NCBI RefSeq assembly: GCF_021155765.1
Contig: NC_060111.1
Span: forward strand, 6,048,481-6,112,480
Origin: Diprion similis
Taxonomy: Eukaryota; Arthropoda; Insecta; Hymenoptera; Diprionidae
Reading direction: 5' to 3'
DNA length: 64,000 nt
Shown: one piece after another, positions 50,518 through 64,000 of the stretch
Layout of the letters: every line of letters begins with the position of its first letter
How positions within the stretch are numbered: the first letter of the stretch is position 1
Position numbers and translations under genes: made by a program
Notes under the pieces: generated by a model
Seen by the model: only the letters and a program-made list of their open reading frames with translations
Told to the model about the DNA's origin: nothing
The model's database searches: none

Positions 50518-52387
50518 CGTATAAACTTTACCAGATTCACAAAGTTTTCATTTGTTGAAAATTATAATTCAATTAATTTTATTCATACGCATACGCAGCT
50601 CTTCATCGCGGTGTAATTATTGGATTCGAAAATTTTTTTTTCTCTTCTTCCATCGCGCCGTTTCAATTTTCCTCGACGCGTTTTTTGTTTCGGGTTTTCC
50701 TTTTTTTTTTCTTTTTTTTTTCCCCCCCCCCGCCGTCTTACGAAGCAATGAACACATTTAACCGGTATCTTTAAAAATTAGATTTGAAGATATATATATA
50801 TATATATTAGGATATATCGATATTTATTTTGAAATATCAGAAACGTGTAGATTTTTTTTTTTTTTTTTTTTGTAATAACAATCGTTATAATCGACGATTA
50901 ACTCGGTTATTATTATATTAATTAGTTCCGAAAATGCGTTGAACCGAAACGCTACAAAATAATATATCATATTGTAAAATGGAGAATTATTGAAAATCGT
51001 TTTAAAGTTGAAAATTTTTTTTAGTTATTTTCTCTCTCATAAAGGAAATCAACCTTGTCGTAAAATATTTGCAAACGTTATTCCCGTCTGGTCCTATAAA
51101 CATTTATAAATATGTAAGCGTATTTGCATGGGTGGTAGATAATAGAGATTCGAAACTGATAAAAGTAGTCGAAAGCATAGAAATTACTCTCGACCCTGGA
51201 ATTGGTGATTCATTGCAGGGTTGTTTGCTCGTTGTTATTGCGTTAATTGCTTTTAGTCCCAACTGAAAATCAGACGTGCCGGTTTTTGTCCTTCACTTCA
51301 ACCTACTCTTTCTCTTTCTCTTTCTCTTTCTCATTCTCATTCTTTTATTCCCGATTTTACAAGCGATTTGGGACCGATTCCTGTCGTCTGTCCACTTAAG
51401 GGTACGTCGTACTCTTACCTTTACCGACCGAGCGAACTCACCCATTTTTTTTGTTTTTTTTTATCGTTAAAATGATGAAATCAGGGAATTGTCAGGGAAT
51501 TTCGAAATCCACTGGACAAAAATGTGGAAATCTCAGGGAATTTCATGGGGTATTTGGAATGTAATAATTTATATTTAATAATTGGTGAGAAGAAAACAAA
51601 TTTTTTTCTTTCAACTTTCTCGATTCTGGATCTCTGATGAAAGAAGAAGAAGAAAAAAAATATTATGATTTATTAAAATGATTTATTATTATATTATTAA
51701 CAATTTTGAATCGATTTTGTAACGAATCATCGATTATATTCAAAAAAATTTTATTTATTATTCACGTATTTCGTATTAGAAGAAAAAACGGAAAAAAAAA
51801 GAAGGAATTTGTACCTTGTACGAAATTTTTTGCAGATTATAGAAATATGATGAGAAATGTGACGATTTGATAGATTATAACGAACGTGCGACTGTGTAAA
51901 ATAAAAGCAAGAGAATTTGAAAAAGTATTAATTTCAAACTGACGAACCTTCTTTCGAGAAGGGACCTGCAGCAGCAGCAGGTCACTGAAAACCCGAGACG
52001 AAAGTCTTTCCCTCAGGCTGAGGCTCCCACGGTTCTAACAGTAACACAGCAGCAGCTGACACCTTTTATTTTACTCTTCACCTTTTTCGACGACGCGACG
52101 CGGCACTCTCTCACGTATTTTAACTACCATCATCTGCCACCCGCGTTCATTCATTCATTCATTCATTCATTCATTCAGTCAGGCTTCAGAGTTTTTCACT
52201 TTGGCGAGGTAAACAATATCGGATGATTGATTTGGTTTTTATTTATATTCACATATGCACAGAAACTGGAGTTTACGAAGTTTGAATGACGAGCAAATAT
52301 TTCTAACAATGAGTCGATGTATCTAATCGTCGAATTTAGGTCATATCAAACTAATTAATTTTTTACACTTTGATTCATCTATTTAAA

Positions 52388-52987
52388 TATCAATTTTTTT
52401 TTAATAATATTTCGAGAAATTTTTATCGTATTTTTTTGCGCTTTTTTATTCTTGCCGTTTCCGGTGTTTCGATACTCGAGAGTAATTATTGCGATAGAAT
52501 GTAAATTGTTGTTGTTGTTGTTGTTGGGAGGGAATTGATTGAAGAATATCGTGGAAATTGAAGGAATTATTCGTTGCCGAGAAAGTTAAGCCTCCGTAAG
52601 TATACCTGCATGTTTTGCATAAATTGTGAGTTTCTGGGCTCGCTGATCGCGAATCTGAAGTCGGATTTTAAGAATTCAACATTACGGACGAAAATTTCAA
52701 ATTCGATCGAATTCGGAGAAAAAAACTCCGTCCAGGGGTTCTCGGGCTCGCTGATTACGGGTCTGAAATCTGATTTTGGAAATTCAGAGTCGCCAATCCA
52801 CTCAACGCGACCCCGAAAACCCCTGCGTATAGGTTTCCGACCGTATTCGATGAGATTTGAAATTCTCGTCCACCGTATTAGACCAATCATCTTGAATTTT
52901 TTAATTCTGATATCAAATTCGCAATCAACAAGCCCAAAAACCACAGAATCCCATCTCGCCTTGAAAGTTGACTCTGAAAAATAAAAT
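52388..52987 (+). repeat. Inverted ~600 bp repeat, copy B
   Basis: Reverse-orientation partner of 45318-45911, with identity highest at 52574-52984. It carries the same internal arrangement (two direct GGGCTCGCTGAT units at ~52637 and ~52746, and a third unit inverted near 52920) and a (GTT)n tract at ~52507-52526 matching the (CAA)n of copy A. No terminal inverted repeats or target duplication typical of a transposon were seen at the ends. Confidence 0.88.
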
Positions 52988-54414
52988 GATATTTGAAATT
53001 TTCGTTCACCACATTGCATCTATAAATCTCGAGTTACAACTCAATTATTATATAATTTTTCTTCTGCGTATTAATGTTGAATGAAAAAATATCGTTAAAT
53101 CGTTGTTATTATCTTGTTATATTTTCTAAAACGTTATCACTCCGTCATTCATTCGCAGTCAAGTCGAGTCGAGTCAAGTCAAGTCAAATGATGTATATGA
53201 AAATCCGAGAGCGAGATACGTACGTACCGGAATTTGAATTTCAGCTCCAGGAATAGCCGAAGATCTTTATCGTTTCCTGCTTTCTTATTCAAACCGCGTT
53301 ACATGCGCGCCATTCTCAAAGCTCAACTCGCACCTGTATAATATTATAACCATGGCCCTAAAATAAAAAAGATTAAGGAGGAGAAAAAGAAAGAAAGAAA
53401 GTAAGAAATAAAGAAAGAAAGAAAGACCGCGTATATACCAGCGTCTTCAACCCCTCTCTGGCAGGCAGATTTAAAAGAGGAAGAAATAAAAATAAAGAGT
53501 GTATAAGGATTTCATGAATGAAACGTAGGTTAAAAATAGAAGACGACGTCCGTCGTCGTTTAATTTCCAACCATAACCTGCACTTAATGTCTTTTTCAAA
53601 TGAATTTTATTTCTTTTTTCTTATTATTATCCACGTGTGACGCGCTCGATGCGCCAATTTTCTTTATGATACTTATTCGTGATAATAGGAGGTCAAAATA
53701 CATTTCTTATACCAAGTTTCAGATCGATCGGCGGTAGGTATGCGTTTTTCGGAAGTACACCCACTTTTTTTTTTTGTTTTTTTTTTTTTTTCTTCTCACC
53801 CCACGCAGATCTCTTTTTCCTTGAATTCTCCGATCGCCGTAGGGTAATTGGAGTTCAGAGTATCGGATATAGTTTTTTCTACGTATTTATTTATTTTTTC
53901 CCTTTTTTTGTCCTTTTTCCTTTTTTCGTTATCCCTCGACTGTTTCTCGCATGCAAAAAATACAACCAATTCAGATTTTAGAAAAAGTAGCCCAATTCAG
54001 CAACAATTGAATTGAGTATACCTGTTAATAGTAATACGTGTGTAATAATGAAGATTTTTAGTTGTTTGCAAAAAAGCCCCCGTATAAAAAATTTTTCAAT
54101 ATCTATATATAACAATTTCGTTAATCGTACAAATCGTTTCTCATTTTTTTTTTCAACTTTTTCGCAAGCATTGCTACGACGACGCGTTAATTCCTACACT
54201 CTTTTCGCGATTAAATTTCGTACAAATTTTTGAGGCTGTTCGAAGACGAGGACAAAATAAAAAACAAAGAAGTTATCAGGATTCAAATTTAACGACTTTT
54301 CAATGAAAAATAAGGAAAATGCAATAATTTAATGTTTGGTTTTCGATATATATATATATATTTGTTCCATAATTTTGCTTAAGGTGGCACACCCTGTATG
54401 TATATGTATACATT

Positions 54415-54432
54415 GGGGGGGGGGGGGGGGGG
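54415..54432. repeat. Run of 18 G
   Basis: Guanine homopolymer followed by a GCTGCTGCTGC stretch. Confidence 0.9.
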
Positions 54433-54738
54433 CTGCTGCTGCTTAAGGAAAGACTTTAGTTTTCGAGGTCTCAAGTACGCTAAAACGTTTTATTTTTTTT
54501 TCTTCCCATTCAAATCGTAACCAAAGAAAATTAAAAATCATTTTCAGATGTCAGGGAATAAAGAAAAAAAATGTTTGAAAATATTTGAAGATTCAAAATA
54601 ATGCTCAATAATGTTGATAGAAGTAATTTTTGACTATATAAAAACAAACAAAAAAAAAAACATTTCGAGAAACTACATTTTTTTCTATTAAGTTTTAAGG
54701 GTACACCGTTTTGCCTGCCCCTTCCATATTTATTTATA

Positions 54739-54783
<45 letters not shown>

Positions 54784-56623
54784 TTTTTTTTTTTTTTTTG
54801 TTAAAAGTGTAAAGGATATAAAATACAAGGGAATACGGAGAATGTTGAAAAAGAACGCGATCTTATCCGAGAATCTTTGTGTATCGTATACAATATACAA
54901 TACTTTGTTTATAAAAAGTTGAATTCGTGTCGGATGCTGCAGTGGGTGGATTATAAGCTATGTTCATACATATACATATGTATGTAGATACGAAACGTAG
55001 ATAACGTAGCTACGGATGTATGTACATGTATAATGTACTGTACTAGGAATGATCTGGAATTATATATACGATATAGAGAAGATGAAAAGAGAGAATAGAA
55101 GGGATGAGAAGTTTGCAGGGAATGTAAATCAGGTAAAGGGGAGAGAGCCGAGCTTGAAGGCTTAACAGCAGCAGCATTAGCAGCAGCAGCATTAGCAGTA
55201 TAGCAGCATCTATTTTTGGAGGGTCTCGAATGTCTTTTCCGTCCAGCAACAACCCCCCCTTTAATCATCCTATGATCCATCCTATTATTATCCATGTGTA
55301 TTGTGATAAGTACACATAAAATCGTTACGAATTATAACGATAAAAATGATCCGGGGGTTTGAGAAAAGAGGTGTGAAAGAATTTTTGGAAAAAAAAAAAA
55401 AAAAAAAAAAACCGCGAAGTCGAGGAATTTTTTATTTTTATTTTTTTTTTTTTGCAAAATTTCTCTTATTCTCTTTTGTACGATGTATACGTGTATATAT
55501 TATACAAAAATCGCGGCAAAGCAATAATTTTACAGTTATCTAATGCCTTTTCGTATAAAATTGTCGTAAGTATATTATTGTATGTACATAAAACCTTATA
55601 AAATGTCGCAAAGTGAATACGAAATTTTGAGATTCTTTATATGTATTTATATAATATTATTTTCTTCACCTTTCTCTATGCTCTCCCCCCCCTCCCCCCC
55701 CCTTTTTTTTTCTTTTTAGTACAGTCACTTTTATTTATCAGAATTTTCTGTTTTTTCGTTCTTATTTTTCCCCTCGACGCAACGAATCGACCCCAGGTAT
55801 ATATATATATATATATATAAGCAACCCTGTTACGCTGCGTATGTATAATACATCACTTTTAAAGTTGATCCTACCCTTCGGATGAAAATGGAGTTTATTA
55901 AACACACACACACACACACGCACGTGCGAGATTGTAAATAGAATGGACAAATTGATTCAATTACACGGTTTCGGCCGACCTTTTAGCCACCCGTTGCATA
56001 CGATTCAAAGGGGACGTCGGGTAAAAAGAGGGATGTGAGGGGGGGGGCTAAGGAAAAAACATCACATCGTCTTTGATGTAATCCGAGAAAGAAACTTCTA
56101 TTTATAGAAGAATGGGGTAGGTAGGAAAAAAATCTGATGTACCCCCAGTCTTTAAGATTGAGATTTAATGTTTAAATGAAATCGTGAAATCGTTCTAACT
56201 GGTGGAAAATAATCACGGTAAAAAGGAGAAGAAGAAAAAAAAAAGAAAGAAGAAAGAATGTTTTTTTTTTAAATGTTATTCTTTTTCCTTGATCTAATTA
56301 CACGGAGGATTGTTGAGTAACGAAAGAACAATTTATAGAAGACTCTTCGTACGCAATTTACTGGATTATTATTACTATTATTATTGTTTTCATTGATTTT
56401 TCCGGGGCAGGAGGGAGGGGTAGAGGGAGGGGGAGTCGCAGCAGTTTTGAATTATTTTAACGCCACGTGATAACGATTTTACCTCAACGGCAAAATTCTA
56501 TTCCGCGATAAGTAGGTTAAATTTATACACTTTTTGAGATATTTATTTTCCGTAACAATGAAAATATGTGTTTAGAGAATAAAAACATAAAAATTAAGAA
56601 AATAATTGCGAAAATTTTTGTGC

Positions 56624-56626
<3 letters not shown>

Positions 56627-56693
<67 letters not shown>

Positions 56694-56698
56694 TATAT
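56627..56698. repeat. (AT)n microsatellite
   Basis: About 70 bp of alternating AT with one register shift near 56687. Confidence 0.95.
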
Positions 56699-57482
56699 AC
56701 CGTGGATTGAAGAGAAAAATAATTCCGACGTTTTTGATCAAGTTTATTAGATTTTCAGGTGATTATAAATTTTAATCTTGACTATTCGCTTTTCCTTCAC
56801 CTGAATTCGTAACTCACTGCGTCATATTAGAGTAAACTCGATTTCCCGGAGCTGGTTATGAATCTATTTTTGGTATAATTCCTTACAGCTTTTCGTATTT
56901 TATATTCATTACGTATATACATACATATGTATATAGAATATATAATATATATTGCACTTGTGCTGCTTACAATTAGTGTTAAAAATAGTTCAAGACTCGA
57001 TACTAATTGAAGTAATACAATCTAATCCAGGTGAAAAGTAGAAGATTTTATTATAGACATTCATTTATAATATGTGTTTGATTAAAGTATGCAGCGTTCT
57101 TTTAATACTAAGGAAACATGTTTTTTTTTCTTAGATTAAAAAAAAATATGCTATATTCTACAGAAAGGCCATTTGTTCCGTAATGTGAATTATTTTTTTC
57201 TTTTTTTTCCGACTACGTACACATCGATAGATGATAAATTGAAGGGTGCAACAGAATCTTTGTGAAAAGAAAGGAAATATTTTTTCTTTTCAATCATTTT
57301 TGGAGGGGATTCGTTGTGGCGCGAAATTTTTTTTTTTTTTTTTCTCTCTCTTTTTTCTTTGCAACTGTAGTGAAATGACGATGATTTTTTTTTCGATTGT
57401 AGATCAAAACAATTTTCATCCGTTCCTCGAAAGCTATAAAAAAATAATCAGCGGCTTAAGGGGTCCGTCGTTCCCTACGTTC

Positions 57483-57517
<35 letters not shown>

Positions 57518-57747
57518 GAAGATAAGCGAATTACGCACATATTTATCTATTATTATTCATAACCTGATCCTCGTATTTGAACTCTACTAAGTTTTAATCT
57601 CTCTTTTATAGACATTATATTCATGCATGTGCATGATACATGTAATATATAATATTTGATTTTGCAACAAATGGTGTAGAATGATTTCTGCATACGTATG
57701 AATTTCACTTATTTATCTCTATCTCAGTACTCGTGGATTATTTTATA

Positions 57748-57757
57748 CATACGTACA

Positions 57758-57788
<31 letters not shown>
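57748..57788. repeat. (ACAT)n microsatellite
   Basis: Tetranucleotide repeat ACAT, ten or so units. A separate 5 bp repeat GTCAA occurs at 57858-57888, with a related one at 53158-53187. Confidence 0.9.
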
Positions 57789-57792
<4 letters not shown>

Positions 57793-59116
57793 TCAACGTC
57801 ACATAATTAATCGTTATTAATTTGCAATCGTTCGGTATTGCGATAATAAGAGATACTCAAGTCAAGTCAAGTCAAGTTAAGTCAAGTCAATTTCCATGTG
57901 AAATACAATGTAACGAATGAAATTGAAGAGAAAAAAATCAACAAAGTTACGATGTCATTGTTAATTGAACAAAAATGAAAAAAAAAAAATTTTATTTTCA
58001 AACTACACAAATCCAATTTGATCCAAGTCTAACATCAATCAATACTTTCTCTGAATTCAATATTCTTACAATTAAATATATCTAAATTTTTTACAAGAAA
58101 ATTGAAATTTTCTTCGGTTATTAACCATTTTTTTTTTCGTCTTCTTCTTCTTATTATATGAAACTTTGACGGTTTTTTAGATTGGCCCGGAATGTTCCAT
58201 ATGTATCGTTGTTTTATTATCGTTATTCTAGTATTTGCTATGCGAACTTTGGCCAGCCTTTATGTGTATACATATATATTGTATAATTGATACGTTAGTT
58301 TTGCAATTTGAAAAAGAAAAAAAAATAGAATATCATAGAATGGAGAATACGAAAATTGTGTAATAAATGTCGGAGAAATATGTTTATTTTTTACTTATTT
58401 TTTTTTATGTTGGTCAATTGGAATTTTTCTCTTTCATCGAATTGTTGTAACAAATTTTAAAATATTTGCAGTGAATTTCGAAGAGGAATTAAAAGACAAT
58501 TGATAATGATCTATGAAAGATCAATGTATACAATATGGTGTTTTCATTTCATATATATATATATACGTAAAGACATTCAAATTATAAGAGGATCAATACG
58601 AAATTATCGTTGTGCAGGTGCAATTTATCAAACACGCTTTGTTCGAATGAATTACAATGTATATAGTACATATAGGTAGAAACCAAAAATTGAAATTAGT
58701 GATTTGCAATGACATCGATGAATTGTCGCGCGCAGCTTGTTCGCTCTCTAGTCTATAATCACGATCAGTCGAAACTATCAATTTCCATCGTTCGCGTTGT
58801 CACGTCGTTTCTATATATGTATACCTACGTCTCATATTGTTGGTGAAAATATATTATTCATTTCACCACGTTAAACCTTGGAAATTTGTACGTTTTGCGC
58901 AATAAACGAATAAATAAATGAATATATTTTTAACCAAAATGTACATTCATTGTAAAGTTTCTCGGCGTGTTGTATAACGGATGGATATTAAATCGTGCGA
59001 TCATATTCGATGATTGCTGCAGGGTTGTTCGAAGTTTGCGGAGAAAAGGGGAAAATAAAATAACCAAAGGGAAGAAAAAAAATCTGTGTCTATATACATA
59101 CAAACACAAACATATA

Positions 59117-59584
59117 CAGGGTGAGTCAATTGAAACGGCGCGAAGGGGAGGAGCTTGGTTGACGAATCGGGCCGCGTCCCTCAGCCAATCTCGAGCGAGT
59201 CAATTGAAACTCCGATAATGTGGGGGAAATCGGTTGTCTCGACGTCAAATCGAGGCCCGAAGTCTTTACCTACAGGTATCCAGTGGTTGGGAGAAACGAA
59301 GTCAGGATGTGACGACGAGCGAGGCACGACGACGAGACAAGACGAGCCTAATTGCCGACGTTTCGTGACGTCGTCTTTCCTTCGTCGTCGCATCTTCCTT
59401 GTCGTTTCTCATCCGCACTCGTTACCCAGGTGCAGACTTCGGGCCTCACTTTTTTACCTCGAGACAAACGAACTCCCCCCCCAATTATTGGAGTTTCGAT
59501 TGACTCGCTCCAGATTGGCTGAGGGACGCGGCCTGATTCGCCAACTAAGCTCCTCCCATTCTCGCCGTTTCAATTGACTCACCC

Positions 59585-59586
<2 letters not shown>
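59117..59586. mobile_element. Foldback MITE with TA flanks, 470 bp
   Basis: The ends are CAGGGTGAGTCAATTGAAAC and its perfect reverse complement, with TA outside each (59115-59116 and 59587-59588). The arms stay alike for ~170 bp each (shared words include GGCCGCGTCCCTCAGCCAAT and GAGGCCCGAAGTCT). The terminal word GAGTCAATTGAAAC recurs ~80 bp inside each arm. It is markedly GC- and CpG-richer than its surroundings, and has no credible coding frame. A non-autonomous Tc1/mariner-type element is the best fit. Confidence 0.88.
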
Positions 59587-59617
<31 letters not shown>

Positions 59618-60871
59618 GTAATGTATTTATGTATAATGCACGTATAAAATATCTACACAGGCACTAGGCGATCGGCGATAATCTCTCCCCTCATATTTCA
59701 CGGGGTTGCAGGATGAAAGCAAAAAGAAAAAAAAAAGAACAACTATTGGTTTGCTTCTCTCACCCTCTTGACATGTTTTTTTTCCTTTCTCCATCATTTT
59801 TATACACGCGCGTGTGCGGATGAAAATGTATATAAATTCGACGCGACGGGCTAAAGGCCGCCGATTTGTTGTCAGTTTCGTTACTAATTCAATACGAGAA
59901 TGGTGTGTAGTATATTAATATTCGTTTTACGATACCGATCGGAAACAACTCGCCAATGCTCGACGTCAACTCGTCGCTGAGCGAGCTTACAGTTTCAACC
60001 GTCAAGGCTTTGTAACTCTACGTACCTACTTCGAATAAGTATTTATATCCTTGTTTTAAAACGCGGTTTTCTCATTTTATTGTTTCTCAATACAAGTTCT
60101 TGCTTGGATTATTATTTAATTTTTACTTTTTTTTTTTCCTCTCTTTCTTTTTCCCCCTTTTCTATTCTTTAGCTTAGGGGAGAGAAAAAATTTCACTCTT
60201 TTCTTAAAACAATAAATAAAGAATTATTATACAAGTGACAAATCGATTAAAACTCTTTTAAAAATCAAACGGGTTTCACTTGTTTTATTTTTCTTCTCTA
60301 TTTCCTTCGATCACGGTGATAAATAATACTTCAATAATTCATCTTTCATGTGTGGATCAGTGTACAGAAATATTACAATTGATAGGTTTGTATGATATTT
60401 ATTCTGAAAAAGAAAGCCCGAAAATTATAAAAAAAAAAAATCTCTCTTCCGACAATTAATTAAATAAATATTGAATACGTCTTGTCGTGATTTATGGAAT
60501 TTCAACTATTCAATATACAATATAATAAGAATATTTTTCACTACAGGGTGTTCAATCGTTCAACTATTATATAATACAGAATGTGAAAATTTTTATAAAT
60601 ATCTTGAATTCGTTATTAATTTTTGTAACATTTCGTCATTATTGATAAGTATAAACAACAACAACAACAATATTCATAGTAATGATAATAATAATAATAA
60701 TTTACGATTCGTATTCTACAACTGCAGTGAGCTCGACACGGTTTATAAATGCGTTGATAAATTGCAGTTTCGTTATCTCTCGTATATTTGCAACTCGTGT
60801 GAGATCGTGGGGTCGTCTCCTTGTTCCGAGAGAATGAAATAGAAGTTAAGGACAGAAAACGAAACTAAAAT

Positions 60872-60902
<31 letters not shown>

Positions 60903-63299
60903 AGAAGAAGAGGAAAAGAAAAAAAAGAAATCGAATCGGACAAAGTAAAACTTGTCAACGTCGCGGTTCTCTCGTTGATACGTATAAATATATTCTGTAT
61001 AATTTAAGTTGTCGCGGCCGCGCTGTTGATGCTGAGATGAGATGATTCTTGTGATAAGAGTTTGAAGAAAAAAATAAAAAATTTCTCTATGTATATATAT
61101 ATATATATTTATATTTTTATCGAATGAAATTTCACTTTTTTTCACTACAACTATTGATGGTTCGTTGCGAAAGTTTCTCTCTCTCTTTCTATTTCTCTCT
61201 ACCTCTTGTTATTATTATTGTACATGTTTTTAAACATTCGCGATATCAAAACGTAATTCTTGAGAAAAGAAAATATTTCGGATAATTTGCTTTTTTGGCG
61301 ACAGATTTTTTAAGAAAAATTATTTGTTTTCGTTTGCAATTTAGATACATGGTTTTCGGACTTTTTGTGTGCGGGGTTGTGGTTCCGAATTTGAGGAAAA
61401 GTTTGGAAAGCGTCGAATTCTGAATTTTTTTTTGTTTGTTATGGCGAAACGCAAAGGTAAAAAAAATCAAACTTCGACGAAAATGAGAGAATTTGAAAAT
61501 CTGAAACATCGAAATTCCCCGAACGATCGAAGATTTTTTTAATACATACTGCGAATTTCTTCTGCCTCGTCGAAATTTTGCCACTTATCGATTTTTCCTT
61601 TTATATGGAATTTCGATAATTTTTACGTTCGCAGTTTTGGTAATTTTGATTTTCACTTTTTCTCACATTTTACACCCACTCGTTGAGCAAACACAACGCT
61701 GTCTGAGTAAATTTTATTTTAATTTATGGAATTTTACTATATGTATATAGAAATTTTGTTTTTCCCCCCAATTCTGCTCCTTCGTGAACTTTGCTTTTTT
61801 TTTTTTTTTTTTTTTTTTTTTTGACTTTATCGACTCTTTGAGACCCGCCGCACAGCGGCTTTTCCGACAATTCGAAACGTTGTCGTTTCTTCCAAGTTTC
61901 ATTTCTGAATTCACCACAACTTTCGATATATCAAATAATTCGGAATCAATCGCTTTTTAGAACTTTTCCAAGTTTGGAACTTCAATCCCCCCTTCACGAA
62001 TTTTCGAAATGTGCTTTTATCACACGCTACACATAATCATAATATACACAATAAATATAAAACGTGGAGAACATCTGTTCTATTATCACGTACACGGATC
62101 GTTGATTTTACTCATTCGCACTTCACACTTTGACCAGCTTGCGTTAAGATCCTCTTACAATCTCGCGTGCGCATTATTCCTGCTTTTGTATGCGTGCCGG
62201 CGATAGTGTCAAGTGCAGCACGCGGTATAACAACTAAACATTATATATATATATACATAGATGTATGTCTACTCGCCTTAATCTTCTTTCTTTATTTTTC
62301 AAGCTTATTCCTTTTTCAAAGAAACATTTTTCTGCCAAGATATACATTATATACAATATATACATATATATATATTTATTTATTTATTTATATATACACA
62401 TATCGCATTGTGCTGCGTTTGCGGAAAACCGCGCAGCGTTCAGAATTTTGCAGATTTTTTTTTTCTACACACATAGATCTAACACAAGTGACACACGTAT
62501 ATGATAATATTATTAAATTAATACAGAAAGTGTCTTGTGTGTGTAATAAATAAAGGAGGAATGAAAAAAAAACATTTTTTTTCTTTCCTCCAGTACGTAG
62601 ATTAAAAAATCTTCGAGCGAGAAACGCTTGGACAATGAAATAGGAAAGTTAATATATAAATAATGAAACGAAACTGCTTGTATAGCCAAAGAAAACCAGA
62701 ATTCTTGACATTTTCATTTCACTTGGGTTGTTTTTTTTTTCTTTTTCTATTTTTCTTTTCTTTTTGTTTCGTTCTTTGTTTTTTCTATCGTTTCCGTCAA
62801 GTCAACTTTTCATCTACGGTACAAAATACCGTAACACACTGTGATATTTTTGATATCGTAGTTAAAAAAACAAAAAACAAAAAATCAAAAAAAAAAAAAA
62901 AAAGAAAGAAAGAAACATCCAAACTTTTTTCTTCGCAATTTTTTTAACCATTATACAAGCCCGAACCATTGTTAGACCGAACTGTTATTACATCGTATTA
63001 TTCGTTCAAGTCAAGCATTGTTAATTTTCTCTGTACGCGTTTTGAAACAATTAAATTAATGATCTCGTTATATGATCCGGTTTTTTTTTTTTTTTTCTTT
63101 TTATTTGGCACGTGTTTACATATAATTTATGTATAATCAATTATAGTTAAAAGCGTCGCGACGCTCGTTCTGCTTAAATAACAATGTTACTTCACTCGTT
63201 TGCTCCCTTAGTCACCCCCCTCCTCCAATCCCCCTTCTCCAGAACGGCGAGCGTTTTCTTTCATTCGTCGGTCCATTCATTTATTCATTCATTTATTCA

Positions 63300-63345
63300 T
63301 TCGTTCGTTCGTTCGTTCGTTCGTTCGTTCGTTCGTTCGTTCGTT
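63300..63345. repeat. (GTTC)n microsatellite
   Basis: Eleven or so CGTT/GTTC units, preceded by an (ATTC)n-like block at ~63263-63302. Confidence 0.95.
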
Positions 63346-63911
63346 GAAATCGCTCGCTGCATGTTTCTGCAGAATATTCGTTGCGCGTTTTTGTTTTTTT
63401 TTTTTTTTTTTTTTTTTTATTCCAGCGAAGGCCAAATTCTATACCCATCGCTTAACGCGACGTAGAATATCTACCATTACCGACCGAGCGAGATCTTTTT
63501 TTTTTTTATAAAAAAACAACACTCGACGAACTTTACGAAAAGTAAGTCATGTTTTGTGTTTTTCGAGCCATTCAATTGTTTCTTGATGTAATATTGAAAA
63601 ACAAATGATAAGATGAAAAAAAAAAAAAAACAAGGAAATTGTGCGAGTCGTCGTATATCATTTGTGGTTGAACTTTGACGTTGAATAAACTTTTTTTCAA
63701 AACGATTCGACTTGGCGAAAAATCACGTTAGAACTTTTTTTTTTTTTTTTTTTTTTTTTCTTCTCTTCGTAGATCGTTCAATGTATGAATTGATTTCTAT
63801 AAGACGCTGATTTTCGTAACGAACGTAATAAAATTTCAAATAACGGAGGGGGAAGAAAAAAAAAATCAAAAATCCTTCCCGCGTCATTCAAATGGGGTTA
63901 AAATCAAAAAT

Positions 63912-63936
63912 CATACACACACACACACACACACAC
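63912..63936. repeat. (AC)n microsatellite
   Basis: Alternating AC, ~12 units, followed by ATTAAT repeats. Confidence 0.9.
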
Positions 63937-64000
63937 ATATTAATATTAATATTAATATTAAAAGCTCAAACTTTACCAGAATTTACTTTTCATCATCATC

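Larger units (their letters stand above)
49797..64000. other. Long repeat-rich stretch, probably intronic
   Basis: No exon recognised in 14.2 kb. Frequent A/T homopolymers, (AT)n tracts, and elements listed separately (52388-52987, 59117-59586). Small frames such as 60471-60842 or 63184-63465 consist of Asn/Ser or Phe/Ser simple sequence. It probably continues as an intron of the gene that owns 49690-49796 beyond the window edge. Confidence 0.5.

Noticed and set aside
60471-60842. 123-codon frame with Asn runs
   Set aside because: Mostly AAT/AAC simple repeats, no splice or domain support.
63184-63465. 93-codon Ser/Phe/Arg frame at the right end
   Set aside because: It translates the (ATTC)n/(GTTC)n microsatellite and a poly-T run.

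Overview
This is a 64 kb piece of an animal nuclear genome, almost certainly an insect. The genes are intron-rich with GT-AG junctions, there is a tramtrack-type BTB protein of the insect style, and the intergenic DNA is AT-rich and full of microsatellites and foldback elements. A hymenopteran-like genome is my guess; nothing in the sequence proves the order.

Layout. (1) 1-5335: no certain exon; it holds a ~655 bp foldback element, a 255 bp dispersed repeat, a G run, an (AT)n tract and a small hAT-type MITE with a perfect 8 bp target duplication. (2) 5336-10420 (+): six exons of a ZP-domain membrane protein (5' end not found). (3) 12522-15639 (-): a 717-residue BTB protein without zinc fingers. 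(4) 16899-24522 (+): complete 13-exon glutamyl-prolyl-tRNA synthetase (1645 aa), with one GC-AG intron. (5) 24867-26749 (-): complete 7-exon RNA polymerase I/III subunit RPAC1 (POLR1C, 346 aa). (6) 27086-35428 (+): complete 14-exon DNA polymerase epsilon catalytic subunit (2265 aa), head-to-head with POLR1C over a 336 bp promoter that contains an E2F-like site. (7) 35965-36522 (-): 3-exon mitochondrial ATP synthase coupling factor 6 (107 aa). (8) ~37.1-64 kb: a gene-poor tract with a CpG-rich promoter-like block, a possible 5' leader exon ending at 37622 and one short, convincing coding exon at 49690-49796, probably the start of a large gene with long introns.

The middle 20 kb (16.9-36.5 kb) is a compact cluster of growth genes (translation, rRNA/tRNA transcription, DNA replication, ATP synthesis) arranged as divergent and convergent pairs. 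Exon joins were worked out by hand from splice signals and reading phase. For EPRS, POLR1C, POLE and CF6 the joined lengths are exact multiples of three and close to the usual family lengths.

The most unusual structure is in the right half. Two ~600 bp near-identical repeats in opposite orientation (45318-45911 and 52388-52987) bracket the lone exon at 49690-49796, a layout that could pair in RNA and favour circularisation or skipping of that exon. I found no CRISPR array, rRNA, tRNA or clear autonomous transposon, and no obviously new multi-gene system.
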